A stretch of 44,405 nucleotides of DNA from Rhodobiaceae bacterium (GTDB taxonomy: Bacteria; Pseudomonadota; Alphaproteobacteria; Rhizobiales; TMED25): positions 1 through 44,405 of the forward strand of contig JABIEF010000026.1 in assembly GCA_018651345.1 (NCBI GenBank). Reading direction: 5' to 3'. The first letter of the stretch is position 1. Each line of letters opens with the position of its first letter. Both the position numbers and the translations under genes were made by a program. The notes below the pieces were generated by a model. That model made no database searches, had not been told where the DNA came from, and saw only the letters and a program-made list of their open reading frames with translations. This document shows, piece by piece, positions 16,594 through 24,433 of the stretch.

Positions 16594-16899
16594 ATCAATA
16601 AAAGGGGCAGGAGTTAATAATTTATTCTCCTGACTTATAATTAAAGATTTTACTTTTTGTAAAAATGAGAGCCATTCTTCTGATTGAAAAAGAAGACCTC
16701 TTCTTCTCATTCTTTCTTCATAGCTTTCATATGCCCACATATGTATAATCTGATTTAATGGACCAAATTCTGTAGAAAAATACCCAACCATATTACCTAA
16801 AATTTCCGATTGAATTTTTAAACCGTATTCTTCATATGTATCCATCCAAACTTTTGCTTTACCTGGATATAAAGTATATATTCTTTCTTCAACTATCAT
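16579..16899 (-). CDS. NIPSNAP family protein
   Basis: A 106-residue dimeric alpha-beta barrel type protein: EERIYTLYPGKAKVWMDTY at the N-terminus and IIHMWAYESYEERMRRR in the middle are typical of bacterial NIPSNAP proteins. AGAGGAG lies upstream of the ATG. It starts 15 bases after the TPP enzyme stop, so the two are co-transcribed, following an SDR. Bacterial NIPSNAPs often accompany catabolic enzymes but have no established reaction. It may serve as a small enzyme or binding partner for the TPP enzyme product. Confidence 0.85.
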   Translation of the reverse strand: MIVEERIYTLYPGKAKVWMDTYEEYGLKIQSEILGNMVGYFSTEFGPLNQIIHMWAYESYEERMRRRGLLFQSEEWLSFLQKVKSLIISQENKLLTPAPFIDLRKK

Positions 16900-16913
16900 A
16901 ACGATCTCCTCTT

Positions 16914-18584
16914 TTAAATTAATCCAATATTTTTACCAATTTCTAATGTAGGGGTAATTGCTTTTGGTTCAACAAATACCTCTAGAAGCGAACATTTTCC
17001 AGATTTCACCGCACGATTAAATGCACCTGCAAAATCTTCAGTTTTACTAACAGTTTCAGAATATGCCCCATAGGCTTTTGCCAAAGCTGTAAAATCAGGA
17101 TTTATTAGATCAGTCCCTACAACTCGACCTGGATATGAACGTTCTTGATGCATTCTAATAGTAGCGAGCATTGAATTATTTACCACTATAAAAATAGGAT
17201 TTAGTCTATATTGAATTGCCGTCGCCATTTCCTGACCTAACATCATAAAACATCCATCGCCATTTACACTTACAACAGTTCTTCTTGGATACACAATCTT
17301 TGCTGCTACTGCAGCTGGTACAGCATAGCCCATCGATCCTGATGTAGTTACAAGTTGTGAACCTAATCCTCTGTATTGATAATAACGATGAACCCATTGC
17401 GAGTTATTACCGGAACCAACAATCATAACAGCATCATCTTCTAATTCATCATTTAAATAAGAAATAATCTCTGAAAAATTAACAGGCCCGCTAATCGGAG
17501 TAGGTTTAATAAAGTCTAAATATTCAGTCCTTGCCTCATTAACCCAATCTTGCCATATGGGATTATTAATTTTTGGCAATTTTGAGAGCTCAAGTGCAAA
17601 TTCTTTCATACCACTATTTATACCAATATTTGGAGAATATACAGAACCTATCTCATTTATTCCAGGATGTATATGGACTAAAAACTGATTTGTAACAGGT
17701 ACTTTCAACATTTTGTAGCCAAGTGTTGTAACTTCTCCCAGCCTTGCTCCAATTGCTAGAATAAAATCACTACTCTCAATCCTATTTCTAGTTTTTTGTT
17801 CAATTGCGTAACTCGCATGACCAATGTAATTATCGTTACGATTATCAAAATGATCTTGTGCTCTATAAGAAGTAATAACTGGTATATTATTTGCATCAAC
17901 AAATTTAGTAATATTATCTATTGCAGTTTGGTCCCACGTAGAACCTCCTATTATAATTATTGGTTTTTTTGCATTCTTTAAATTTTTATATAAATTATTA
18001 ACTTTTTCAATTGAGGGCGATGCCTGGATAATACTTGCAGGATTTGCATCTGGACAATCTACAAGATCCGTTAACATGTCCTCTGGAATGGATAAAACTA
18101 CTGGGCCTGGTCTTCCTGACTGCGAAATATAAAATGCCTTACTTATATACTCAGGAATTCTATTTGCGTCATTAATCTCAGCAACCCATTTAGCCATAGG
18201 AGCGAACATATCTTTATACTCTATCTCTTGCTGAGCCTCTCTATCCTTCTCGTCCCTAGAAACTTGTCCTATTAATAATATTAGCGGTGTTGAATCTTGA
18301 AAGGCTGTGTGGATACCATTTGCAGCATTAGTAGCTCCAGGCCCCCTAGAAACTGCGCATATACCTGGTTTCCCTGTTAACTTCGCATAAGCATCTGCCA
18401 TATTTGATGCCCCACCTTCATGTCTTGCTGTTATTAATTTAATCTTATCTTTATTCTTATAGAGCCCGTCTAGAAGAGCTAAGTAACTCTCACCGGGAAC
18501 ACAAAAAACTGTATCAACACCATTGAGCAATAATTGATCAACTAATACATGACCGCCTATTCTCTGATTTTTATTATCATCCAT
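16914..18584 (-). CDS. Thiamine diphosphate enzyme, acetolactate synthase large subunit-like
   Basis: The 556-residue protein has the three domains of the family: a Pyr domain (GVDTVFCVPGESYLALLDG, with the cofactor-activating glutamate E56 in RHEGGAS), a central Rossmann-like domain (about 195-330), and a C-terminal PP domain with the GDG...NN thiamine motif (VNGDGCFMMLGQE to VVNNS). The start is preceded by AGGGA. There is no small subunit (ilvH) beside it, and the neighbours are an SDR and a NIPSNAP gene, so it is probably not the biosynthetic IlvB. It more likely decarboxylates or ligates a 2-oxoacid in catabolism. The substrate cannot be assigned. Confidence 0.87.
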   Translation of the reverse strand: MDDNKNQRIGGHVLVDQLLLNGVDTVFCVPGESYLALLDGLYKNKDKIKLITARHEGGASNMADAYAKLTGKPGICAVSRGPGATNAANGIHTAFQDSTPLILLIGQVSRDEKDREAQQEIEYKDMFAPMAKWVAEINDANRIPEYISKAFYISQSGRPGPVVLSIPEDMLTDLVDCPDANPASIIQASPSIEKVNNLYKNLKNAKKPIIIIGGSTWDQTAIDNITKFVDANNIPVITSYRAQDHFDNRNDNYIGHASYAIEQKTRNRIESSDFILAIGARLGEVTTLGYKMLKVPVTNQFLVHIHPGINEIGSVYSPNIGINSGMKEFALELSKLPKINNPIWQDWVNEARTEYLDFIKPTPISGPVNFSEIISYLNDELEDDAVMIVGSGNNSQWVHRYYQYRGLGSQLVTTSGSMGYAVPAAVAAKIVYPRRTVVSVNGDGCFMMLGQEMATAIQYRLNPIFIVVNNSMLATIRMHQERSYPGRVVGTDLINPDFTALAKAYGAYSETVSKTEDFAGAFNRAVKSGKCSLLEVFVEPKAITPTLEIGKNIGLI

Positions 18585-18609
18585 TTCCCTAAACCTCTCT
18601 TATTATGTA

Positions 18610-19395
18610 TTATATGCTTTTAATAAGCCCTCCATCAACACGCATCATATGCCCTGTAACATAACTTGCCCTCTCGCTAACTAGAAATGCAAGAACTGAA
18701 GCAAATTCATCTGGGGAACCAAACCTCTTCATTGGAATTTCCTGTGCTGATTTATTTAGCATCTCCTCGTAAGTAGTATTATATTTTTTAGCTTTAGCTG
18801 TATTTATTATCCCAGTCCTGTCGGTTAAAATCCTACCTGGAATTATGGTATTTACAGTAATATTATATTGCGCAATCTCATTCGATAAAGATTTCATAAA
18901 ACCAACAATAGCTGGCCTTAGTGTATTAGAGATACTTAAATTTTCTATAGGCTGAACTACTCCTGATGAAGTAATTGTAACAACCCTTCCCCAGCTTAAA
19001 TCTTTCATTCTTTTAACAGCCGATTCAGTAACTTTCATAGTGCTTAAAATAATAGACTGAATATATTTAGACCAGATATCATCGCTTACATTTAAAGAAG
19101 TACTTGGAGGGGGGCCACCAGTATTATTAACCAATATATCTATTGCCATTCTTTCCTCAAGAGAAGAGCATAACAAAGTTAAGTCTTCAGTTTTCTGTAG
19201 ATCAACCTGATAAGGCTCTACCCTAACCCCTGCTTCGTTTCTAATTTCTATAGCTAATAACTCTAGCTTAATTATATCTCTAGATGCTATTACTAAATCA
19301 CAACCTTCGTAAGCTAATTTTTTTGAAATATCTCTTCCTAGACCACTCGAGGCGCCTAGTACTAATGCTTTTTTACCTTTTATACCCAAATCCAT
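18610..19395 (-). CDS. SDR family oxidoreductase
   Basis: The start is the ATG at 19393-19395, giving MDLGIKGKKALVLGASSGLG and 261 residues. A longer reading from 19509 translates the tRNA-Leu gene and is rejected. The cofactor motif is GASSGLG, the middle motif NNTGGPP replaces the usual NNAG, and the C-terminus YVTGHMMRVDGG is standard. The usual YxxxK catalytic pair is not obvious: the aligned stretch reads ISNTLRPAIVGF, as in the NNTGGPPP subgroup of SDRs where Tyr and Lys are replaced. It precedes the TPP enzyme by 25 bases and is probably in its operon. Confidence 0.85.
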   Translation of the reverse strand: MDLGIKGKKALVLGASSGLGRDISKKLAYEGCDLVIASRDIIKLELLAIEIRNEAGVRVEPYQVDLQKTEDLTLLCSSLEERMAIDILVNNTGGPPPSTSLNVSDDIWSKYIQSIILSTMKVTESAVKRMKDLSWGRVVTITSSGVVQPIENLSISNTLRPAIVGFMKSLSNEIAQYNITVNTIIPGRILTDRTGIINTAKAKKYNTTYEEMLNKSAQEIPMKRFGSPDEFASVLAFLVSERASYVTGHMMRVDGGLIKSI

Positions 19396-19430
19396 TTTTT
19401 TAACAAACTTATAGTTATAACAAATATAAA

Positions 19431-19515
19431 TGGTGCCCCTGGCCGGACTCGAACCAGCACGCCCTAAGACAACAGATTTTGAATCTGTCGCGTCTACCAA
19501 TTCCGCCACAGGGGC
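19431..19515 (-). tRNA. tRNA-Leu (anticodon CAA)
   Basis: On the minus strand GCCCCTG at the 5' end pairs with CAGGGGC at the 3' end. The A box region is GTGGCGGAATTGGTAGACGC and the T arm GGTTCGAGTCC. The anticodon stem ACAGA/TCTGT encloses TTCAAAA, so the anticodon is CAA (reads UUG). There is a long variable arm (class II), and the terminal CCA is encoded (19431-19433). It lies 35 bases upstream of the SDR start on the same strand. Confidence 0.96.
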
Positions 19516-19571
19516 AAAAACAATAATATTACTGTTTTTACAAGGTATATATTAAAGATAATTATATTGCA

Positions 19572-19596
19572 AACAAGCTTTATTAAAGAGCTTGTT
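19572..19596 (-). terminator. Hairpin overlapping the glnK stop, possible amt-glnK terminator
   Basis: Perfect eight-base arms AACAAGCT (19572-19579) and AGCTTGTT (19589-19596) flank a nine-base loop containing the glnK stop codon. The sequence after it on the minus strand is AT-rich but lacks a solid T run, so termination efficiency is doubtful. An mRNA 3'-end stabilising role is an alternative. Confidence 0.45.
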
Positions 19597-19921
19597 GATC
19601 TTTTTCACCAGTTCTAATACGAATAGCTGTTTCAATATCCCAAACAAATATTTTACCATCACCAATTTTACCAGTGTTCGCTGTCTTTGTAATAGTTTCG
19701 ATAACATTATCAGCTATGCTATCGTCAACAACAAGATCTATCTTAAATTTTGGAATATAATTAATCTGATATTCAGCGCCTCGATAGATCTCAGTATGAC
19801 CTTTAGTTCTTCCGTAACCCTTAGCTTCAGTTACAGTCATCCCATTAACGCCGATACTATTTAACGCTTCACGAACCTCATCTAGTTTATGAGTTTGTAT
19901 AATTGCTGTCACCATCTTCAT
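19583..19921 (-). CDS. glnK: Nitrogen regulatory PII protein GlnK/GlnB
   Basis: The chosen ATG at 19919-19921 gives 112 residues, the canonical PII length, and puts the uridylylated T-loop tyrosine at Y51 (IYRGAEY). A GTG three codons upstream (19930) is inferior because GGAG then overlaps it. The KGYGRTKGH loop start and IGDGKIFVW are intact, so 2-oxoglutarate/ATP sensing is expected. It lies 17 bases after amt in the same direction. PII proteins paired with Amt plug the ammonium channel when nitrogen is plentiful. This makes glnK the likely name, but a general glnB role is possible. Confidence 0.95.
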   Translation of the reverse strand: MKMVTAIIQTHKLDEVREALNSIGVNGMTVTEAKGYGRTKGHTEIYRGAEYQINYIPKFKIDLVVDDSIADNVIETITKTANTGKIGDGKIFVWDIETAIRIRTGEKDQQAL

Positions 19922-19938
19922 TTTAATCACTCCGTTTA

Positions 19939-21150
19939 TTATAGGTTATATCCGGTTTCGCCGTGAGCTTTATAATCCAAACCTTCGAGCTCATCTTCTG
20001 ATTCTACTCTAAGACCAACTAATCTTCTAGTAATGTAAATTATTGCAAGAGTTACAGCTATAGACCAAACAAGTACAGATCCAATACCTATTATTTGAGT
20101 TTTTAATTGACTTATAGAAGATACGCCCTCCTCCAAACCAACCCCAGACATTGACTCTAGGGCTAGAAATGCAATAAGTAAAGTCCCCGTTGCTCCTCCA
20201 ACGCCATGAACCGCAAATACATCCAAAGAGTCATCAATATTAAATCTTACTTTAATCAAATCAACACAATAATAACAAACCCCACCACCAACTAAACCAC
20301 ATATTAAACCTCCAATTGGACCAATAAATCCAGATGCAGGAGTAACGGTGGCCAAACCGGCAATTGTACCTGTTACCAAACCAATCAAACTAGGCTTGCC
20401 AAAACGAATCCATTCAATTGTTAACCAAACTAATGAAGCTGTTGCAGCAGACAAATGAGTAACTAACATCGCCATACCTGCATCAGAACCCGCACTTAAT
20501 GCACTACCTGCATTGAAACCAAACCACCCTATCCAAAGCATAGCAGCACCAACCATTACCATCCAAGGTGCGTGTGGAGGAGAAATTTGATCTGGAAATT
20601 TAGATCTATTGCCTAAAACAATTGCTATAACCAACGCAGAGATACCAGCTGTTACATGAACAACAATTCCACCGGCAAAATCCATAACACCCATATCGGC
20701 TAACCATCCGCCGCCCCATACCCAATGACACACAGGAACGTAGACTAGAAGTAACCATAAAGAGGAAAACAATAAGACTGCGCCAAACTTAATTCTTTCA
20801 ACATAGGCACCTACGATCAAAGCAGGTGTTATAACAGCAAAGGTCATTTGAAAACTAAAAAATACAGATTCTGGTATAGTTCCCGTTGCAGCATCCCTAG
20901 CCATGTCTAACAAAAATATATTAGAAAGGCTTCCAATGTACGCACCTCCCTCTGTAAATGCCAGCGAATAACCTAAAGCAAACCATAAAACAGAAGAAAC
21001 GCAGCAAATAGCTGAACAATGCATTAATACTGACAATATATTCCTCGACCGGACTAAGCCAGCATAAAAAAGCGCCAAACCAGGCATTGTCATAAGCAAA
21101 ACTAAAGCAGTTGAAGTTAAAATCCATGCCGTATCACCAGAATCAAACAT
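19939..21150 (-). CDS. amt: Ammonium transporter Amt
   Basis: The 403-residue channel has eleven hydrophobic helices. MPGLALFYAGLVRSRN is the standard first loop, the pore histidines are H165 (VVHVTAG) and H315 (AVHGVGG), and the C-terminus carries the GLDYKAHGETGY tail that signals to PII. No cleavable signal peptide is evident. GTAGGGAT before the ATG is a good ribosome site. It is first in an amt-glnK operon, which reverses the glnK-amtB order seen in many Proteobacteria. A sigma-54-type element lies about 105 bases upstream, consistent with induction under nitrogen limitation. Confidence 0.96.
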   Translation of the reverse strand: MFDSGDTAWILTSTALVLLMTMPGLALFYAGLVRSRNILSVLMHCSAICCVSSVLWFALGYSLAFTEGGAYIGSLSNIFLLDMARDAATGTIPESVFFSFQMTFAVITPALIVGAYVERIKFGAVLLFSSLWLLLVYVPVCHWVWGGGWLADMGVMDFAGGIVVHVTAGISALVIAIVLGNRSKFPDQISPPHAPWMVMVGAAMLWIGWFGFNAGSALSAGSDAGMAMLVTHLSAATASLVWLTIEWIRFGKPSLIGLVTGTIAGLATVTPASGFIGPIGGLICGLVGGGVCYYCVDLIKVRFNIDDSLDVFAVHGVGGATGTLLIAFLALESMSGVGLEEGVSSISQLKTQIIGIGSVLVWSIAVTLAIIYITRRLVGLRVESEDELEGLDYKAHGETGYNL

Positions 21151-21255
21151 AATATCCCTACCTTTTCTGTATTTTATCTAATTATTAAGTTAAACTTCAT
21201 AATATTTATTTACCAATATGTATGGTATGTAATTATACTCACATCTATATAATAT

Positions 21256-21270
21256 GCAGTATTCATGCCA
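21256..21270 (-). promoter_or_regulatory. Sigma-54 (RpoN)-type -24/-12 promoter for amt-glnK
   Basis: On the minus strand the 15 bases read TGGCATGAATACTGC, with GG and GC separated by exactly ten bases as in the -24/-12 consensus TGGCACG-N4-TTGC. Matches are GG, GC and most flanking bases; two positions differ. It faces amt and would give a leader of roughly 90 bases. No convincing NtrC enhancer site was found upstream by eye. Confidence 0.6.
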
Positions 21271-21402
21271 AGGCTATATTATTTAGGTAACATATTGTTT
21301 TATATGAAAGAAAAATTTTAGGTGGCGTTTAATATTAAAATTTATGCTTAATAATTAATCATATTGGTGTTTTTTTAGGCAATTTTAGAAAAAAATTTAT
21401 AT

Positions 21403-22005
21403 ATGTTTAGCAAAAGAGCAAAAAATAAAATATTACAATACTCTAATAAGAGATTTATAACCTTTTATATAAGCCTATTTTCAGTAACAGAAAGTATTTT
21501 TAATCCATTTCCAGTTGAACTGTTGCTTGTACCCATTACCATTAAATACCCTAGAAGATTCATAAAATTTACTCTAATTGCAACTTTATCTTCAACAATA
21601 GGGGCTATAATAGCGTACTTTATTGGATTTTATTTTGGAGAATCAATCGGAAAAATAATTATAGATACCTACAATCTTAATGAAGAATTTATAACATTTA
21701 AAAACAATTATTCAACATACAGCATCTTGTTCGTATTAATTGGAGCCGTAACACCGTTTCCTTTTAAGATTGTTACGATAGCAAGCGGGATTATGTCCAT
21801 AAATATATATGGATTTATCATTGCATGTTTTTTTGGCAGATTATTAAGATACTTCACTGTAACTTGCATAGTGCGCTACACAAGCGCTCCTATAATAAGG
21901 TATATTAGAAATAAGAGAATATATTATAGTGACAAACGTGATATCATTATGATATTTTTAACAATAGCTCTAGCATCATTTATATGTTTATGGATACTTA
22001 CATGA
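21403..22005 (+). CDS. YqaA-like DedA/SNARE-associated family membrane protein
   Basis: The 200-residue membrane protein has the family loop VTESIFNPFPVELLLVPI near residue 28, then FIGFYFGESIGK and a second re-entrant-type loop LIGAVTPFPFKIVTIASG. This is the YqaA subgroup pattern. DedA-superfamily members are thought to move lipids, including undecaprenyl phosphate or phosphatidylethanolamine, across the inner membrane. The stop overlaps the dsbB start in an ATGA (22002-22005), so the genes are translationally coupled. The 250-base region upstream is shared with divergent amt. Confidence 0.85.
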   Translation: MFSKRAKNKILQYSNKRFITFYISLFSVTESIFNPFPVELLLVPITIKYPRRFIKFTLIATLSSTIGAIIAYFIGFYFGESIGKIIIDTYNLNEEFITFKNNYSTYSILFVLIGAVTPFPFKIVTIASGIMSINIYGFIIACFFGRLLRYFTVTCIVRYTSAPIIRYIRNKRIYYSDKRDIIMIFLTIALASFICLWILT

Positions 22006-22523
22006 TTTTCAATATTGTTAAATCTCCAAACAAAACATCCTTAACCATATTAATTTCTTGTAGTATAGTATTGATATCAGCGTATATATTAGAATTTTTT
22101 TTTGGTTTTGAGCCTTGTCCTTTATGTTTAAAGCAACGAATCCCTTACTTTATAGTGATAGGACTTTTGTTTATTAACTATATATTACACAGAGTGAATA
22201 TAAAAAAATTTGATTTATTTTTTATATTATTATCATCCATAACCATGGCCTACTCATCTTATCTTGCGTTATACCACATGGGAGTTGAGTTTAATTTTTG
22301 GGAGATAACATCCTCTTGTTCATCTAATACAATTAAGGTTAACCAAGAAATCGTTACTAACGATTTACTGGAATCCTTGGTAAAATACAAAAATATTGAC
22401 TGTTCAAAGCCACAAAAAATTCTAGGCTTATCATTAGCTACGTATAATTTTTTTATATCTATATTTATAGTTATATTATCGCTGCCAACTTTATTGCAAA
22501 CTAAGTATTTTCAAAAAAAATAA
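22002..22523 (+). CDS. dsbB: Disulfide bond formation protein B
   Basis: I choose the ATG at 22002 because it forms an ATGA overlap with the preceding stop; in-frame ATGs at 21984 and 21990 would overlap more deeply. The 173-residue protein has four hydrophobic helices and the quinone-side CxxC at C39/C42 (EPCPLCLKQRIPYF). A second periplasmic pair is ITSSCS and IDCSKP. DsbB reoxidises DsbA and passes electrons to quinone. No dsbA lies in the window. Pairing with a YqaA-type gene occurs in other Alphaproteobacteria, as I recall. Confidence 0.9.
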   Translation: MIFNIVKSPNKTSLTILISCSIVLISAYILEFFFGFEPCPLCLKQRIPYFIVIGLLFINYILHRVNIKKFDLFFILLSSITMAYSSYLALYHMGVEFNFWEITSSCSSNTIKVNQEIVTNDLLESLVKYKNIDCSKPQKILGLSLATYNFFISIFIVILSLPTLLQTKYFQKK

Positions 22524-22544
22524 AAAAATCCATAACAACTTATA

Positions 22545-23219
22545 CTAAGAATCCTTTGAAGTATTAATTCTAGCGTTCAAAAAACTAGCTCCTATGGAAA
22601 TACAGGTCCTATCAATACCGTGCCCTAATCCTTGGATAAGATGCGATTCAATATTTATATTAGCATTCTTAAAGTAGTTTATAGAAGATGCCATATATTC
22701 AGGTGAAACAACCAAATCTTCATCACCGTGAATCATTAGAATAGATGGCAGTTTAACGTTTTCTTCAATATAAATACCCTGCAACATTAGACCTGAAAAA
22801 CTAATAACCGACAATGGCTTTTGGATTCTTGTAACCGCCAAATACAGGGCCATCATACCCCCTTGACTAAATCCAACTATCGACATATCAGAAGAGGTTA
22901 AATTTCTTATATCTAATTCATTGTCAATAAAATCATTAAGCTCTATCGCTGAAGTTTTAATTTCATTGTTTATTTTATATTTATCAACAATAGGAATTTT
23001 AAACCATTGATAGCCGTCTTGATTGCTATCACAGATATAAGGAGCTGTGGGAGCGATAAACTCAACCTCTGGAAATAGATTATTCCATTGGTCTCCAATC
23101 CCAATAATATCATCTCCATCTGCACCGTAACCATGCAGTATAAAAACTAAATGTTTTGTTTTGCTTTTATTTGTAGAATTTGTTCTTGATATTTTAATCT
23201 TAACTTCCCCTTTTAACAA
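22545..23219 (-). CDS. Phospholipase/carboxylesterase family alpha/beta hydrolase
   Basis: The product has the family signature HGYGADGDD near the oxyanion hole, the nucleophile motif GFSQGGMMAL, HGDEDLVV with the acidic residue, and GLGHGID with the catalytic histidine, in the correct order. Family members cleave carboxylic esters of varied acyl chains. The coordinates use a TTG at 23219 that lacks a ribosome site. An AAAGGGGAA site (23205-23213) instead sits eight bases before an ATT at 23196-23198, which would give a 217-residue protein starting at MKISRTN. The 5' end therefore remains open. It diverges from gluQ. Confidence 0.85.
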   Translation of the reverse strand: MLKGEVKIKISRTNSTNKSKTKHLVFILHGYGADGDDIIGIGDQWNNLFPEVEFIAPTAPYICDSNQDGYQWFKIPIVDKYKINNEIKTSAIELNDFIDNELDIRNLTSSDMSIVGFSQGGMMALYLAVTRIQKPLSVISFSGLMLQGIYIEENVKLPSILMIHGDEDLVVSPEYMASSINYFKNANINIESHLIQGLGHGIDRTCISIGASFLNARINTSKDS

Positions 23220-23270
23220 AAATTCATTAGTTTATATAATATACAAATAAACAACTAAATCGGTAAAGAA

Positions 23271-24179
23271 ATCTTTAAAACAAAACAAAAAAAATTATGT
23301 GTAAGATTCGCTCCTAGCCCAAATGGTTTTATGCATTTAGGTCATGCTTTTTCAGCATTATTTGTAAAGAAAATTGCTGAATCATTAAATGCAAAATTTA
23401 TACTAAGAATAGATAATTTAGACGAAACAAGATCTAAGGATATATATATCAACCAGATATATGAGGATTTAAAATGGTTAGGGATAGATTGGGAGGAACC
23501 TGTTCGCTTCCAATTAGATAATATTCCTTTATACAAGAAAGCCATAAATAAATTACAAGACGATGAATTGATTTATAATGCAAAAACAAAGAACAAAGAA
23601 CAAAAAAAATCTTTGCTTAATACCAATAGGGATGACTTTGATCCCGATGGGAATCTAATATTTTTTAAAAAAATCTCTGAAAAATTTATAAAAAATAATA
23701 ATGATTTAGCAAAAAAAAGATTCGATACAAATCAAGCTTTAAAAAATATTAATAGTGATCTATTTTTTAGAGATCTGGGACCAAAAAATTATTTTATGAA
23801 TTCAATCAAAGCGGACCCTTTAAAATGGGGTAATCCAATATTACTGAACAAAGACGGTGCTGCAGGTTACAATTTAAGTGTTGTTATTGATGATTCTAAT
23901 CAAGAAGTAACCCATGTCACGAGAGGAGAAGATCTTTACGAAACAACGCATATTCAAATATTGCTTTACCATTTATTTGATTTAGAAATACCAAAATATT
24001 GTCACCATCCAATACTAAAGGATAAAAATGGTAAAAAATTAAGCAAGTCTAAAAATTCTATTAGCTTAAAGCAATTAAGATCTGAAGGAACAAATGTTTC
24101 TGATATTATTCGCCTAACAAAACTTGATAAATATAATGATTATTTTGAAAAATTAAATAAAAACATTATATCTATATAG
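23271..24179 (+). CDS. gluQ: Glutamyl-Q tRNA(Asp) synthetase-like protein, no standard start codon
   Basis: The catalytic core of a truncated GluRS is clear: VRFAPSPNGFMHLGHA (HIGH motif), INSIKADPLKWGNP-type insert, VTHVTRGEDLYETTHIQ and the KLSKSK motif. There is no C-terminal anticodon domain, as expected for GluQ, which glutamylates queuosine in tRNA-Asp. The first in-frame ATG (23331) would remove RFAPSP. Between the preceding stop (23256) and the core there is no ATG, GTG or TTG in frame, only ATC at 23259 and 23271; the coordinates use the latter. Zinc-binding cysteines usual in this family are missing (LIYNAKTKNKEQ). It may be functional, mutated or mis-assembled. Confidence 0.75.
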   Translation: MFKTKQKKLCVRFAPSPNGFMHLGHAFSALFVKKIAESLNAKFILRIDNLDETRSKDIYINQIYEDLKWLGIDWEEPVRFQLDNIPLYKKAINKLQDDELIYNAKTKNKEQKKSLLNTNRDDFDPDGNLIFFKKISEKFIKNNNDLAKKRFDTNQALKNINSDLFFRDLGPKNYFMNSIKADPLKWGNPILLNKDGAAGYNLSVVIDDSNQEVTHVTRGEDLYETTHIQILLYHLFDLEIPKYCHHPILKDKNGKKLSKSKNSISLKQLRSEGTNVSDIIRLTKLDKYNDYFEKLNKNIISI

Positions 24180-24223
24180 AATAATGCAAAATAAATAATA
24201 TTACATACAAATTGAAGGTTCAA

Positions 24224-24412
24224 ATGGACACACTATTAAATATACTACTACCATTATCAATTGGATCAGTTTTCCTAGTCCTGGTCTTAGGAATATTCAA
24301 CATGATAAGAAAAGGCAGCTCTCATAAATCCCAGAATCTAATGAGATTAAGAGTAATTACTCAATTTATTGCTATCATAGTAGTTGTCATATATTTTTAT
24401 TATAAAAAATAA
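24224..24412 (+). CDS. Twin-transmembrane (HIG1-like) small protein
   Basis: The ATG at 24224 with GAAGG five bases upstream gives a 62-residue protein; an upstream TTG at 24212 is less likely. It has two hydrophobic helices (LLNILLPLSIGSVFLVLVLGIF and VITQFIAIIVVVIYFYY) joined by a basic loop with NMIRKGSSHKSQNLMRLR. This resembles HIG1-type twin-helix proteins. The same small gene commonly precedes an adenosyltransferase and etfBA in Alphaproteobacteria, which supports it. A role in respiratory complexes is inferred from HIG1 homology. Confidence 0.85.
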   Translation: MDTLLNILLPLSIGSVFLVLVLGIFNMIRKGSSHKSQNLMRLRVITQFIAIIVVVIYFYYKK

Positions 24413-24433
24413 TATTAAGAAAGGAATAAAGCT

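Noticed and set aside
19396-19509. N-terminal extension of the SDR beginning MAELVDATDSKSVV
   Set aside because: This is the familiar translation of a tRNA-Leu gene; the real SDR starts at the ATG at 19395.
21271-21402. NtrC enhancer sites upstream of the sigma-54 element
   Set aside because: No paired GCAC/GTGC-type dyad of the right spacing could be seen.
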